Shown in pieces: positions 43,410 to 56,000 of a stretch of DNA of 64,000 nucleotides (positions within the stretch are counted from its first letter, which is position 1; every line of letters starts with the position of its first letter). The stretch comes from Rhipidocladum racemiflorum (lineage: Eukaryota > Streptophyta > Magnoliopsida > Poales > Poaceae): NCBI GenBank assembly GCA_036346355.1, contig CM070590.1, positions 43,867,749-43,931,748 of the forward strand, written 5' to 3'. The notes beneath the pieces were generated by a model. That model worked only from the letters and a program-made list of their open reading frames with translations, made no database searches and was not told the DNA's origin. The translations under genes and the position numbers were made by a program.

Positions 43410-43977
43410 GTTACAACACAATGGTAACCCATACCTTCCTGATCGGAGATCCCGTGAACTAGGTAATGGGAAAAACAAGTTGATGTTGTAACAAGAGAGT
43501 ACATATTATTAAATTGTACATGTGTCCTAATAGACAAAGTACTATCGACTGTATGGAAGGTTGGCTTAAAGCCTTAATGTATTCTAGTGTCAAAATTAGA
43601 GACAAAGGTATTGGCCTACAGGATACCTATAATGAGTACACCTACTTGAGCATAATTGTGAGGTCGCAGTTCACGAGGATGGGGCATTCTTTACAAAGCT
43701 CATGAGCAGATACGGGAGCATGACCAAATAAAGCTCTGTGTAGGCGTGGTTTATTGGCAGCCTAGTATCAGTTGTGATTTTCAAGTAAAGTCTCATCACA
43801 AAAAGCTATGAATTCAAGGTATAGTCCATTCAACAGCTGTGAGAGATGAACCTTGTTAATCTAGGTGCAAGTTCAACCCGTACGGGACTTACACCAAAAG
43901 ATTGGTATATTAACAACACATCAGTACAGTAATCTTTGTTATCTTTTTTGCTGTTTGCTATGGGATTGGTGGAGGAT
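43410..43977 (+). other. 3' untranslated region of the outer copia
   Basis: Non-coding tail ending in a weak polypurine stretch (GGGATTGGTGGAGGA, 43962-43976) directly before the 3' LTR. Confidence 0.7.
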
Positions 43978-44917
43978 TGTTAGAAATTGGCCCATGGGTG
44001 GCCCATTTCCTTTAATTCCATAGCATGCATGATTTAGTACCATATTGCCTAGCCAAGTGGAGGAAGGGCAATTTAAAAGGTGGAGTCCTTGCCACCTTTT
44101 GATTAATGTGACACTTAGCATGAGGATGGCATAGAGTGAATACTGGCTAAACACACACACACACACGCACGCGCGTGCTTATTCGCGTATTTTTGTGTGA
44201 AAATCCGTGTGACTTGTGACTTGTGACGAGCGATCGCGCCGCGTCGTAGTGTGTCTCCTAGCACTTTGAATTCACATTTTATTTTGCTGAATCTTGCAAT
44301 TATCTCTCTATTCATTCTGTTTAAATGCGATTTAAACATTCTTGTAACTGCCGACATTATGCGGTCAGTTACTAGTAACTGTCGACATTATGCGGTCAAT
44401 TACTAGTAATTGTCATATTACTCTGTCAGTTACTAGTGTGCGTGTATATAAACACCTGGAGACGTCCAGGCTTGACACACTGAATTCCTCCATTCTTCCT
44501 GCTCCTCACTGTAAAAGCTGTACTATTGTGTTGAGCTGTAGAACCTCGCCGTCCTTCCTCCTCGGCGTGCACCGTGAAGGAGGGTGAGCGGTATCTCCGA
44601 GCATTTGCCGCAGATTTCACCTGCACGGGGCGGCAATAAGGTTTCTGGGCAGCGCATCTGCGCGACCGCTCCTGCGCTGCTTCCTCGACTTCGACATCTT
44701 CCACTACCTCTTCTGCGCATCATTCAGTTCTTCATCGAGCTCAACTGTAAGTCGTTAGTGTTTGTTCAACCTGATCATATTCTGTTTTATGAGTATATGT
44801 ATGTTTACAAGTACAATGTGTAGCCTGCTGTTAGATTTACTGTGTGCATCACTATTTATCTGTGATATTTGTCTCCTGGTAAAATCTGGAATTAAAATAT
44901 TGCACGCTTTTCCAACA
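43978..44917 (+). repeat. 3' LTR of the outer copia element
   Basis: 940 bp, TGTTAGAAATTGG...TCCAACA, followed by TSD GATAG (44918-44922). TATATAAA is at 44445-44452. A (CA)n run at 44153-44166 is longer than in the 5' LTR. Confidence 0.93.
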
Positions 44918-45019
44918 GATAGTTCCTTTCTGATCCTAATCGGTGGACACAAAATAAGCCTTGATATCGAAAGGTCAGGTAATGCTGGGTTGAACATGGA
45001 TATGGTTATTTTTATGGAA

Positions 45020-45480
45020 TAAGTCCATTTAACACATCTTAACTTTTCAAAAATTTCATTCAACACCCTCAACGATAAAACTGAGTCAATGTACACCCTA
45101 ATGCGGTTTTGATGATTTGGATCATACTAAAGATGGTTTTCACCATATTGGCAACTACGTCATCGAGTTTTGGTAATGAGAATGCAATTCACTAGTATTG
45201 ACATCAGCATCATCGATCTCATTCCCACTCTTTTTCTCTCTATATACACATTCCTTCTCTCATTTAAATCTATGTCAGCAAAAATCCACGACATGGCTAC
45301 CCATATAGCAAAAAATCACCATAAGTTAGATCTCTGTTAGCAAAATCGCTCTTCAAAACTGCTTAAGCTGTAAATTGATATAGTTTCATAAGTCTAGAGC
45401 GCTAACTACCTGATTTTATAGTTGAGGGTGTTGAATGGATTTTTTAGAAAGTCAAGAATAGTAATAATGTAAATATTGGG
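45020..45480. mobile_element. MITE with about 55-bp imperfect terminal inverted repeats
   Basis: Left end (about 45028-45082) and right end (about 45412-45475) are inverted copies around CATTCAACACCCTCAAC...ATAAAA and TTTTATAGTTGAGGGTGTTGAATG. The interior is AT-rich without an ORF. Exact ends and target duplication could not be fixed. Confidence 0.65.
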
Positions 45481-46180
45481 GGAATAATAGTCTCAATATT
45501 CGCAACCTTCTCATTAGCCCAACTACCCAGCCCAACAGCAACAGGCCCAACCCTTGATTTTCTTAAAAAACGAATTATATTCTTAAGACAAAATATATCA
45601 TTTTTAGTACATCATGTTAGTTAATGAAAAAATCTTAGGAATTTTTAGTATATATTTATCACTAAATAAACACGTCAGGATAATGCTAGAGGCATTTATT
45701 TAAGATTTGATTGAATCAACTGACGAGAATGCAGAGGCTTGTGCACAAAATAATAGTGTAGCGCACAGGAAATGTCCTGTTTTAATTCTTCCATGTCTTT
45801 ATAGTTTTAGTATTTTAGATATTTAAAATTTATGATGTTATTCTGAATTTATCCAAATGACAGTTATTCGCAACACATGATCCAAACAAACAAACAAAAA
45901 TTGATGATTTAGATGACCCTTCAGCCCAGTAAGGCAAGCCGCAGACCCTTGAACATGTTGAACCCAATTTGTCAATAATATAGTAGTAATTACTTTTTAA
46001 TGCATTATTTTACTCGTATTTTATATACTGAAAAGAGTAATTTAGTATGACATGATGCTTAGTTACACCCGATTAATTGTTTAGCCTTCCTTTGGATTTT
46101 GAGCTGTATTAACCTTGCATAGCCTTAGTTGTATTTTATTGAACCCCTGTAGTTATTAATTAGTTGTTCCACCCTTAGTT
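45481..46180. other. AT-rich intergenic sequence
   Basis: No ORF, RNA gene or clear terminal repeat seen. Confidence 0.5.
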
Positions 46181-46182
46181 TT

Positions 46183-47128
46183 TTAAAAACTGCCAAGCCT
46201 TGAGCTTGGTGCCTTTAAAAAAAAAGGTGTTGCTATGGTCAAGGGATAGTGTTGGGCTACCCATGAGGTGGATGCTAGTCCAACGCCCGGCCGATGACGG
46301 AAGCTATGGTTGGTTTGGTGGTTGGTACAGTTGGTACCAGGCTTGTAGTTGTAATGGCTTTGTCTTTTCCAATTAAAGATAACTCCCCTGAGCAAAGTAA
46401 ATAACTTAAGTTTCCACTCATTCACAAGTTGAGGTCGGTTAGTTTGGTTGAACCATTTCTCAACATAGCTCAGTACAACAAAAGGCTATGATCATCTCGG
46501 CCAAGCTGCATGCATTTAAGTTGCATATAATCGCATGGCATTAACGGTCGTAGATATCTTGTGGGTAAAGTTGAGCAGCTATGCAGAGTGTTTTGTCAAT
46601 AATATTCAGATATACCGTGCTTCCAGTCAATGAAGTTAAGTTTGAATTGGGGTGACTCCCGAAACCTCCCTCAAGTAGTCCTTGGATTTGAGAATCTGGT
46701 GTAATTGTGCTAACTTTGTGAAACCCCCAAGTTACCTTATTTTATGGTTTGTGTTTCAAATGTAACTAAGCTTGCACATAAAACTGCATCCACATACTTA
46801 ACCTTGTGCCAATCCCTTGATAATTCTTGCATATAGTATTTAGTATTCTAGTGCGACTTATTTAGCACTGTTATGTACTCATTCTTGCTTCCTCAAACCC
46901 AACAGAGTTTCAAGAAGCCGGAGTCTACCAGGAATTCGTAGATGGCGACTTAGTCTGGTTTTAGGTCTTAGTCTATTTTTAGGCCTTGCCTTTGATGATT
47001 CTTTTTGTAATGTAAACTCTATTCAGTGCCACTACGCTCTCTTGTAAAAACTTGGACGTTAGGCCTTATATTCCTTAAAAAGCGTTGGTTTTGTCTTTTA
47101 TTAAGCAATGTGCACTTGGTTCCCGACA
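46183..47128 (+). mobile_element. Decayed Tekay-type LTR, 3' part
   Basis: Contains the shared tatcttgtgggtaaagttg block (about 46555), a decayed palindromic module (CTATGCAGAG), a counterpart of acidic exon B after AACCCAACAG (46912; EFQEAGVYQEFVDGD) and the end GGTTCCCGACA at 47128. The 5' half of the LTR is missing. It shows the LTR family has been resident for a long time. Confidence 0.65.
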
Positions 47129-47873
47129 GCTAATTTTCCTGGGTAGCTGTTGAGGTATTTAGATGAGCCCCTGAAAAGGCGGTCCGTCACACTTGCCTAC
47201 TGCCTTGATTATCCATTTGTTCTAGTGAAAAATGCATTCCCGTTAGTTGCTTGCTTGTATAGGCGCTCGTATATGGTCGATGTATATTTCCTTGGTTGTC
47301 TATTGTGTCCTTGTTCTAGCATGCCAGATTTGTTGATTGATTTAGGAAAGACAAGGATAGTTGTGCTTCTTGCTGTAGTGTGTAGTAGCTACTTTCCATT
47401 TTCTTGATTGTCGTGTAGAGTGGTGAAAAGTTCTATCTTGTGTTAGTAAAGACCAAAGGGTTTGTTTTCATTATTAATCTATCGTTCTTGTGTCAACCCT
47501 AAATGTGCTACCACCAGGATGCCCCACCGTATCATGGTCTCCTTGATGGCTCAGGCTCAGGCATCATCGACCGCCGCGGCTACAAGCCTGCAATCTTCAA
47601 CCACTGCTAGTCTGCTATCGTCGACGGCGGCCATTAAGCCGAACAAAAGCTCAATTTACCTTTGTTTTTTTTACTCCAAATGGAGCTGAAACTTCTCAAA
47701 ATAAATATGAAAGATTCTATTTCTAATGGGAAGTTTTCGAAACTCCCAATTGAAAGCTTTTAAATTGAAAGTTTTAAATTTAAAATTGAAAGTATTTTTT
47801 GGTTTGTGTCAAAATAGCAAATTTTCTGTCTGAGATGACAAAAAATAGCAAATAAGACCCCAACATCAGTTAC
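47129..47873. other. No recognised gene
   Basis: Low-complexity, mostly non-coding sequence. A short Ala/Ser/Thr-rich frame near 47500-47690 could be a remnant of the decayed element's gag start but has no diagnostic motif. Confidence 0.4.
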
Positions 47874-48101
47874 GATGTGTTTGGTTCATGAGATAAGGTT
47901 GAATGGGATGGGATGATCCTGTACCATTTGGTTCTATTATTTTGGGAGAATGAGATGGTTCAACATATAGAGAGAATATTCCTTAAATTTGTATCACTTG
48001 ATCTAAGATGGGATGGTTTCATTCAAGGAACCAAATGTATAGATGAGTATTTTCTTAAACCATCCCATACACAACTTGATACAGGCAACCAAACACGCCC
48101 C
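47874..48101. mobile_element. MITE with GTGTTTGGTT terminal inverted repeats
   Basis: Ends GATGTGTTTGGTTCATGAG and (inverted) GGCGTGTTTGGTTGCCTG flank about 200 bp of AT-rich sequence rich in GGGATGG. It sits directly upstream of the host gene's first exon. Superfamily is uncertain (PIF/Harbinger- or hAT-type). Confidence 0.6.
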
Positions 48102-48179
48102 GTTCAACTACTCGTGAGCAAAACGGGTCACGCAGGAATGCTTGCCCAGCCAGCCCAGCCCAGCACGGCCCAGCCCAGG

Positions 48180-48616
48180 TGTTCGACAAGGCCGGGCCAG
48201 AACTAGGTTCAGGACTTCTTGAACACTTTAACCCAACTCCTCCTCCTCAACCCGGCTCGTCTCGATGGCCTCCGTTTCCATCGATCCCCCGTCCCCACGG
48301 CTCAAGGGCAGGGCCATCCACCGTCGCCGATCCAAGAAGCCGCCGTGCTAGACGAGCCCTCCGGCTCCGCTTCCATCTATCCCCCGTCCCCACGGCTCAA
48401 GGGCAGGGCCGTCCACCGTCGCCGATCCAAGAAGCCGCCGTGCTAGACGAGCCCGCCGGCTCCGCTTCCATCTATCCCCCGTCCCCACGGCTCAAGGGCA
48501 GGGCCGTCCACCGTCGCCGATCCAAGAAGCCGCCGTGCTCGTTGTCTACACCGCCGACCCATTCGTCCTTCCTTCTCCCCTCCTTCCCGATTCGGCATCC
48601 AGATCGACCTTCCTTG
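48180..48616 (+). other. Probable 5' exon of the UBX-like gene (start uncertain)
   Basis: CT- and GC-rich sequence typical of grass 5' UTRs, ending in a good donor (CCTTG|GTGAGT, 48616/48617). A 95-bp tandem repeat occupies 48278-48539. ATG 48265 gives only a short frame that stops inside the first repeat, so it would act as an upstream ORF. The main start is in the next exon. The 5' end is not defined by the sequence. Confidence 0.5.
48278..48539 (+). repeat. 95-bp tandem repeat, about 2.8 copies
   Basis: Units start at 48278, 48373 and 48468 (CCATCTATCCCCCGTCC) and are nearly identical. 95 is not a multiple of three, so a frame crossing the array reads the same DNA in all three phases, which explains the long apparent ORF 48179-48628. 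Confidence 0.9.
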
Positions 48617-49313
48617 GTGAGTCTTTGATTCGTTAGCACCACGCCCCACCATGAATTCTTGACCGATCTTTCTGGTGATGAATTAGTTCCTCTCGTCTTC
48701 CTCGGAGTTCTCGAGCAATCTGCTCTTGAGGGCGGGCCGTAGTCCCACTCTTCGATTAGATTCGCCGCGGATCCGCTGTTACTAATCTACGTAGTTAGTA
48801 GTGATTTATGATAACTGGCTGTGTGACTTGCGATTTGGAGATATTCGTACTGTTCTTGACGCTCTGTGCTTGTGCATGTAGAGTCTGTCGTTGTGATTAC
48901 AACCAGTTCGTGAGCAATCTTGCTAATACCGTCCGGTTCCTTCTTAGTATGCCCTGGTTGTCTGGTCTCAAATTTCTGCTGATTCTTGCGCAATTCTGGC
49001 CCTGGCCTGGTTCTTGGCACCGTCCGTGCTTTTCTTGGCTTAGTTTACTGCGCAGATTTGGTTACCAACCTGTCCGTGTATGTATTTGAGTGATTCTGCG
49101 ATGTTCTTGGTGTTGGTGAGCTCTTTGTTTGTGTGCAGGACATAGAAACCTAACGATTTGGCCTTTTTCTTGCCTCTGTAGCATGTGTTTCAGATTTCTT
49201 TTTTACCATTCATCTAATACTAGTAGTAGCATGTTCTTTGTTTGCCCAGTGATGTTGTTTCGTGTCTTTTGGATGAAAATAATTATGGCATGGGCTGCCT
49301 TGTTTCAGTTGTA

Positions 49314-49566
49314 CTTCCTCCTTTCGCTATATTTGTCCATAGCCCACCGTTCATAACCCCATTAAATCTGAGAAATAGTTAATGAGAAATGACCATACAT
49401 ACCACCATTAAATGCATATTACAACCACCTAACCTCTTCCAAAGCATTTAAGTAGGGCTAGAGAGAGGGAAAATTGCAATAACTATACTCTAGATCCCCT
49501 CTATGGACAAATATATTGAAACAAATACTCGCGAGGCCATGGACAAATATAGCGAAATGGAACGAG
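49314..49566. mobile_element. Stowaway-type MITE in intron 1
   Basis: Terminal inverted repeats CTTCCTCCTTTCGCTATATT and, inverted, CTCGTTCCATTTCGCTATAT, with TA on both sides (49312-49313 and 49567-49568). 253 bp, no ORF. Confidence 0.8.
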
Positions 49567-50004
49567 TAGTGAAATCTAATGATTGTGACTTGAATGTTGT
49601 GTTTTTGTTCTTGACTTGAGAAGACAATTTTGTTTGCTCTTGTGGTTTGCATTTGGTCAATCGAACTAGTTTTAGAGAAGTACTTTTAGTTCCATGTGAA
49701 CACTGAAAATTCCTGCTGTTATATTATTGGATGTACTTAACCGAATGCCTTATCATAACAAGTAGGCAATGATATTTTAATTCATAAAGAAGGTAGTAAA
49801 ATAAAAAGTAAAAACAAATGTTTCACATCAAAAAACATCCATTTAACTCGAGTTTGCTGACATTAAGAAAGAATTTGGTACTGAATTTTTCCTTTTTTTG
49901 TTTTCATTCTTGTGGTCCACTCTTTTTGTAATCCGTACTTGTTATGTCCACATGATTCCATGGATTTATCCATGCAATGATATATTTTCTTTTGCTAACT
50001 CTAG

Positions 50005-53000
50005 ATGGAAAGGACAATGAATTCCTTGACATGCAAAGGTTCCATTCCAGATGCAATTAATCAATCAAGAAGGGAGAAAAAGCTCTTTGTAGTCTACCTA
50101 TCAGGTGAGTTTGTTGTTAATTTCAACAGCTTGTAGCTATGTTATCTACCTCATCCTGATTGATAGCCTGATGATGGGTGGCAATATTCATGATTATTCT
50201 TCATAAGGTTAGTACGATGTAAAGATTTTGTTTTCTTTTTATTGACTAATATTAGAGATGCATAATTGACAACTATGTTAACTTAAAGTCAAAATCCAAA
50301 TATTTGGTTGTTCCTATGTACTTTGTAACTTCTTGCTATATCAGCCATATTTCCCGGGGACTTCACTGTCCTAATAGTTTTCTTAATCTAGATGAATTTT
50401 CCCTTTGTTAGTGGAACTTAAATGCTCACCAAGTAATTTATTGCACTGTTATGAACCTTTATGTCATAACAGGGTAACTACTGTAGATAGGAGGACCGGG
50501 CAGCATGGCTTGAAAGAGACTAGGGTACCGGGAAGGGGAGAGACAATAGACTGGGGGAGATTTTAGACTAGAGAAAGGTTAATCCAATATTCTTGCTTTC
50601 TGAAAAGGATGACAATGCCTCCTTGTAAATAATGTGCTCCTGGTCCTAACTGATTGCTTCTAGCGATAAACCAAACCAAACCAATGTGCTGGTGTGGTAC
50701 ATTACACTACAGTACCAGAAAGTGTCATTCACGAGATCAGTGCTGCTGCACATCACTGTATTCTGCTCATTAACTAGCTGGATTAAGCTTGCCATTGTGC
50801 TTTTGAAAAGAGATTTGTAAAGAAAAAGTAGAACTCGCAAAAATTTTTATTCCTTTCAGCAAATCTAGAACCTAATGGATATATAGGGTGACTACCCTAG
50901 CCTACAAAGCTGCTACTCTAGCTTTGGGTACCATATTTGAAGGGAACTTATAAGCAACTTCTATTGACATCTACGATAACCAGGAACCGCTTTTTTTTCC
51001 TGGTATTCTATGGTCTATGATACGGGGTTTGCCTGATCTTCACAACATAGGATCTGAATACTCACGTTCTTTTGATGAACGCTAGCTGATCCACCGCTGC
51101 CTGATGAAGGTTATTTAACTTTTAAACGTTTAAACGGAAGTTGAAACGTAGTTTTAAGCACCATTGTAAGACGAATATGAGAGCAAAGATATATCACATA
51201 TGCATGGTTATCACGGCAGTTAGGCGACCAAACAAAATTGCCATTTCAGTAAACAATACACTTAAATTGCGTTCTACAATCACTCAAAGGATCTCAAAAT
51301 CGTATGCACAAAAGATATACATCTATTCACAAAAGATCCTACTTGCTTTGGTGCAAGTTTCAAGGCCTCCAACCAGCTGTATTCTTTTGACTGTTCGGTC
51401 ATTAATTTTAAAATAAAGAAGGTTATTGGTAATGAGAGAAGGGGAAAGGATACTCTGCTATGGATACTCACGTAGCCTCTTATTTTGACCATTCAGCTGT
51501 ATGGATACTCACGTAGCCTCTTATTTTGATCGTTCAGCTGTATACTCATCTCCCATGTCTGCTACTTTGCTCATATACTCACCTCCAGACTCCCACCGAA
51601 TAGACTAGCTATGCTCCTCTGCTTGTCTCCTCATCTCCCACTGGCATATGTCCTCAGCCCCCACGACGACGACGGAGCCCGCGACGACGACGGCGACGGA
51701 GCCCGCGATGCGAGGCCGCGTCAGATCCGCGGGCGGCGGCGGCGCGGACGACAGATCGCTACTCGCTAGGGTTAGCTCTACCCGTCTCTCCCGCCTCCAC
51801 GGCTGGCGGGCGACGGTGTGGCGGCAACAGCGCGAAGCGAGGAGACGACGCAGCGGCGGCTGATCCGTGGGCGGCGTTGGCGCGGCGCGGCTCTAGGGTT
51901 AGCCTCCTTCCCCGATTCCTCTCGATCTGTTGCTCCCGATCTGTTTCCCCTCCAAATGAGAGTCTGTATGTATGGGACCTCACTAATTTCACCAGTTAAA
52001 ATGGTCTAGAACGGGCGGAACGTCCGATTCGGACGTTCCGGACGTTTTACCTACGTTCTAGGACGTTTTACGCCCGATCGGCAGAACGCTCGGACGTTCT
52101 TCTGCTCGGGGGCGTTATAACGTTTAAACGATGTTCTAATAACCTTGTGCCAGATGCAATGGGCTTGCAACTCTTTGATTCTCCAAAATCACACGTGTGT
52201 TGAACTTCACAGACATCGAGTGAAGTAATTTCGATCTTCCAACTGCCAATGGAAAGGTAGAACGATATTTGGTAGAAGTCACCAAATTAAACCTCTATAT
52301 GCATGCAACGATGAAGAACAAGCGAAGAACGTTAATAGATGCAAATAGCTATGTTATTAATCTAGTGTCTCCTTTATAGTAAGAGATACATGGCTATTTA
52401 TAGCCGGACTCAAAACAACAAAAAAAAAACAAATAAAATAATCTATCGTGATCAAATAAAAAACTTCCTATTTAATCTTCGTAAACCAGAAAAAATTCAG
52501 ATGACTCATCCGATTCTTGTTCGTGGCTTATCAGCCAACCAATCTAATGTGGGCCCACTTGTATATGTGGTGTGTGGCTTGGCCTAGGGTACTGTGTGAC
52601 CCACGGGAACATGCAGGAATTCTTGGTTTGGTCATTAATTCCATAGTAGCCACCACGAAAACTATCACCAGTAACTTTTTTGTCTTCTCGTGTACGTTTC
52701 CTTGCTGGCACAGCCCATATGGCCCATCGACCTACAAGGTTTGGGCACAACCTGTATGGCCAATAGGCTTGGAAGGTTTGACATGCAGTTCTTTTTCTTC
52801 GTGGGCGTTCCAAACGTATCTTCACTTTAGGCTTGTATAGATCAAATATGTATCTGCATATAATTAAATAAAATAGTAGTAGCTTTGTACCTCCAAGTAT
52901 AACATAGAAAGAACCAATTGCATTAGAGTTCACCTAACAATATTTGATGTGGCTCAATAATTCCTTCCAGTCAAATAATATATTTAACTGATAAGTGTTG

Positions 53001-56000
53001 TGTCTGCATCATCCTCTGTTCCTTCAAGAAAAGCCAGCCTCAGCTTTTGATTACCTGAATATATGCTGAATGAAGAGAACAACATCTATGCATGGTGTCT
53101 ATATATTTATCATTGGTTGTTATGATGTTCCCCAAATTTTGGACAATGCAGTAAGCACAACAGTCGAACCAGCATGCATACATTCCATATCATTCCCCCT
53201 CACTAGAAAAGTCGACCTCCATTTCAGTAAGCCTGCATACACGCAAGTAGTGGACAACACTACATCGAATCGTCCTAATATGGGTGAAATTTTTTTTGAT
53301 CCCTTACATGGTTCAACTACAGTACTATGATTACTTAAACATAGCACAAAAGATGGTTTATCCAAAACATGCAATTCCAATTTAGCAAGCTTGTCATAGG
53401 TAATGCACATTCGATAGACAAGAAACCTGTTGTCCACACCATAATTTCCAATCAAATTAAATTTATAACCGTAGGTGTAGGTACTAACTAGTGATTTTGT
53501 ACATGCAATTTTAGAAACCTTTTCAATCACACTAGATAGCTCTAATGTATCATTGAAGATAACATAGTACAAAGAATCATTGGGGGATATTCTAGTAAGA
53601 ACTTTACGAGTAATCAAATCCACATTATTTAAATTAAGCATATTAAATTCAGAATGTGGAGTTTCCAATTGAGCATAAAAGTTCTCACAATTACTCACTG
53701 TTTCTTGACGAACTACCACCATTGATGTTACCTTTAACGTCTCCCTTAGTTGATGCAGATGCCATAGGTAGCGTTGCTTCATGATGTAACCATGGGACAT
53801 CAAGTGTTCCATCTCCAACCATGGTTAGCAAGTGTTCCATCTCTAACCGGTTATCTCCTTATGTTTTTTCTCTAGTTGTACGGGTTGTTGAGCATTCAGG
53901 TCCAAATCCCCTTGGTGAACCTGCACAATGTGTGAAACAACACTAGAAGTAGAGAGCAAGTTGTTAGTTTTAGAAACAACCTCACTTGACCTATTATTTA
54001 CATCTCTCTTTTCTTTGGGTGTTCACTTGACCTATTATTTACATCTCTCTTTTCTTTGGGTGTATCTCACTCTCTTAAATTGGATGCTCTCGACCTCACA
54101 TATGGTGGAATCACACAGCTTATTCTTTTTAACACACTCAATTTGGCCATGTGACTCACTTTCACATGGTTTTTGATGTGCTAGATTTTCCATTCCACTT
54201 TAATAGCATGTCATAAGGTCATACAAACTACTAAAATATTTATATAGAATTACAACTTTAATTTTAGAATTTAAACCTCTCACTTTCTCAAAGTATACCA
54301 TGTCATACAATTGATACCAATTCGACTAAGTGCAGAACTCAATTCATGAAAGTAATCATGAACAGATTTGGGTCCTTGTGCAATGCTCTCCAAGTGATGA
54401 AGTAACTCTTGCTTGTAATTCTGAGGCTTGTCTGCATTATTATGACCTTTTTGTGTTGTAATTATTATCTGTGCCGAGGCCTAATTTTTGTGGTGATGTT
54501 GCAGTAGTTCTTTCTATTTCCTTTTCAATAAAACAAAAATGTCTTGCAGGACGATGTCCTCTATAATCCTGTCTGATGTTAGTACTTAGTACCCTCCAGT
54601 CACAAAAAGAACATTTTGGACATTGACGCAGTCCCCAAAATGTCTTTGACCACTAATTTCTATTGTAATAATATATTTATAAAACCTAATAAAATTATAA
54701 CACTACGAAAGTATTTTTCGAGACATATCTACTCATATCATTTTCACGTGTCCAATCTAAATATTTATATAGATATCAATGACCAAAGGTTATGAAAGTT
54801 TGACATATCCTAAAACGTCACTCTTTTGTGATTGGAGGGAGTAATTCACAATTTCATATATTTGACAGTGAGCAGTCCAGTCTATTGATAGGGCATCATA
54901 TATTGCCACATTTCAGGTGAAGATGAGACTTCAAGTAGTTTGGAACAGTCAACATTGGTTGATGAACATGTGGGTTATTTAAAATTTCCTTCCTTACACA
55001 GAATCTTTTATGTGGTTGTTATTGTGAAAGGTGGCAAGCTGCTCATGTGCTCATGTATGTTTTTATTCATAGGTGGCCGAAGTGATGGGAAGATGTTGCA
55101 TATTCTTACATCTAAAACAAGGCAATGTTGATGCATTGCAATTTTCAGCTATCTGTATCCTTTTATACATGACCGCATTTGTTTTGATACTATGTTTGTG
55201 TTTACTCTGGATTAGCCACTGGAGAGGCAATGCCCTCTTGATTTTACACTATGGTATCAAATGTTCATCAATAAACTTCAGTTAACAATTCTGTTTAATG
55301 GCAGAACATGTGTTTTATTGTAGGAATCGATTCTCACAATCCAGCCCACCCATATACACTAGAATCTACAGTACACTTCATATGTGCTTTTGGAGAATCA
55401 GCTTCTCTGTAACCACAATCTAGAATCAACTTTTAGAAAATCCAAAGCAAAAACAAACATGCCTTCAGTTTAAACTTTCAATGTGCTGGGCTGAATGTTA
55501 CATTTTAGATCCACAAGTTCACATGGATATATGAAGAAAAAAACTTTAGACATTGTGTGATATATTTGAGATCGTGGGCATTGGAGTAGTGATTTTTAAA
55601 AGTTGAGACAATGCATCTTTTCTTTTTGGTATAATGTCATGTTGGAATCGGGCTTGAATGTATGAGGTCTTGACTAATTCATTGGTCTCGTAAGGACACC
55701 AATGACTTCCTTTGGACCTTGTCAGCGAATTTTTTGCCGATAGGATCTAAATAGGCAGATCCATATAAGATAGTGATCCGGGTCTTATGAGTTTAGGAAT
55801 CACAATTTTCGATGTACTATCTACCAAGATCATACAATATGATCACATGATGCCGGTCCTGCTAATGCAAAGATGACCCTACCTAGACTTCCAATCCTGA
55901 CAACCTTGGATCCATGTGATCATGTAGGATAATATATATACACTGTTACATTTATAATTTGTGGTGCTACACCTGGTTTGCTGCTTGTTATAGCTTAAGT

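Larger units (their letters stand above)
14192..44917 (+). mobile_element. Ty1/copia element carrying nested insertions (outer copia)
   Basis: LTRs at 14192-15119 and 43978-44917 start TGTTAGAAA and end CCAACA or ACAACA, and are flanked by GATAG (14187-14191 and 44918-44922). Own internal sequence survives at 15120-16171 (gag and the start of protease) and 41592-43977 (end of integrase linker, RT, RNase H, 3' untranslated). Everything between is a gypsy element with its own insertions. The integrase core and part of the protease of this copia element are missing, lost with the left side of the gypsy insertion. It is the oldest layer of the nest. Confidence 0.93.

Noticed and set aside
44153..44170. 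(CA)n and (AAT)n runs as separate features of interest
   Set aside because: Short simple-sequence tracts inside an LTR (44153), a coding linker (41694) and a non-coding interior (60269); no more than slippage.
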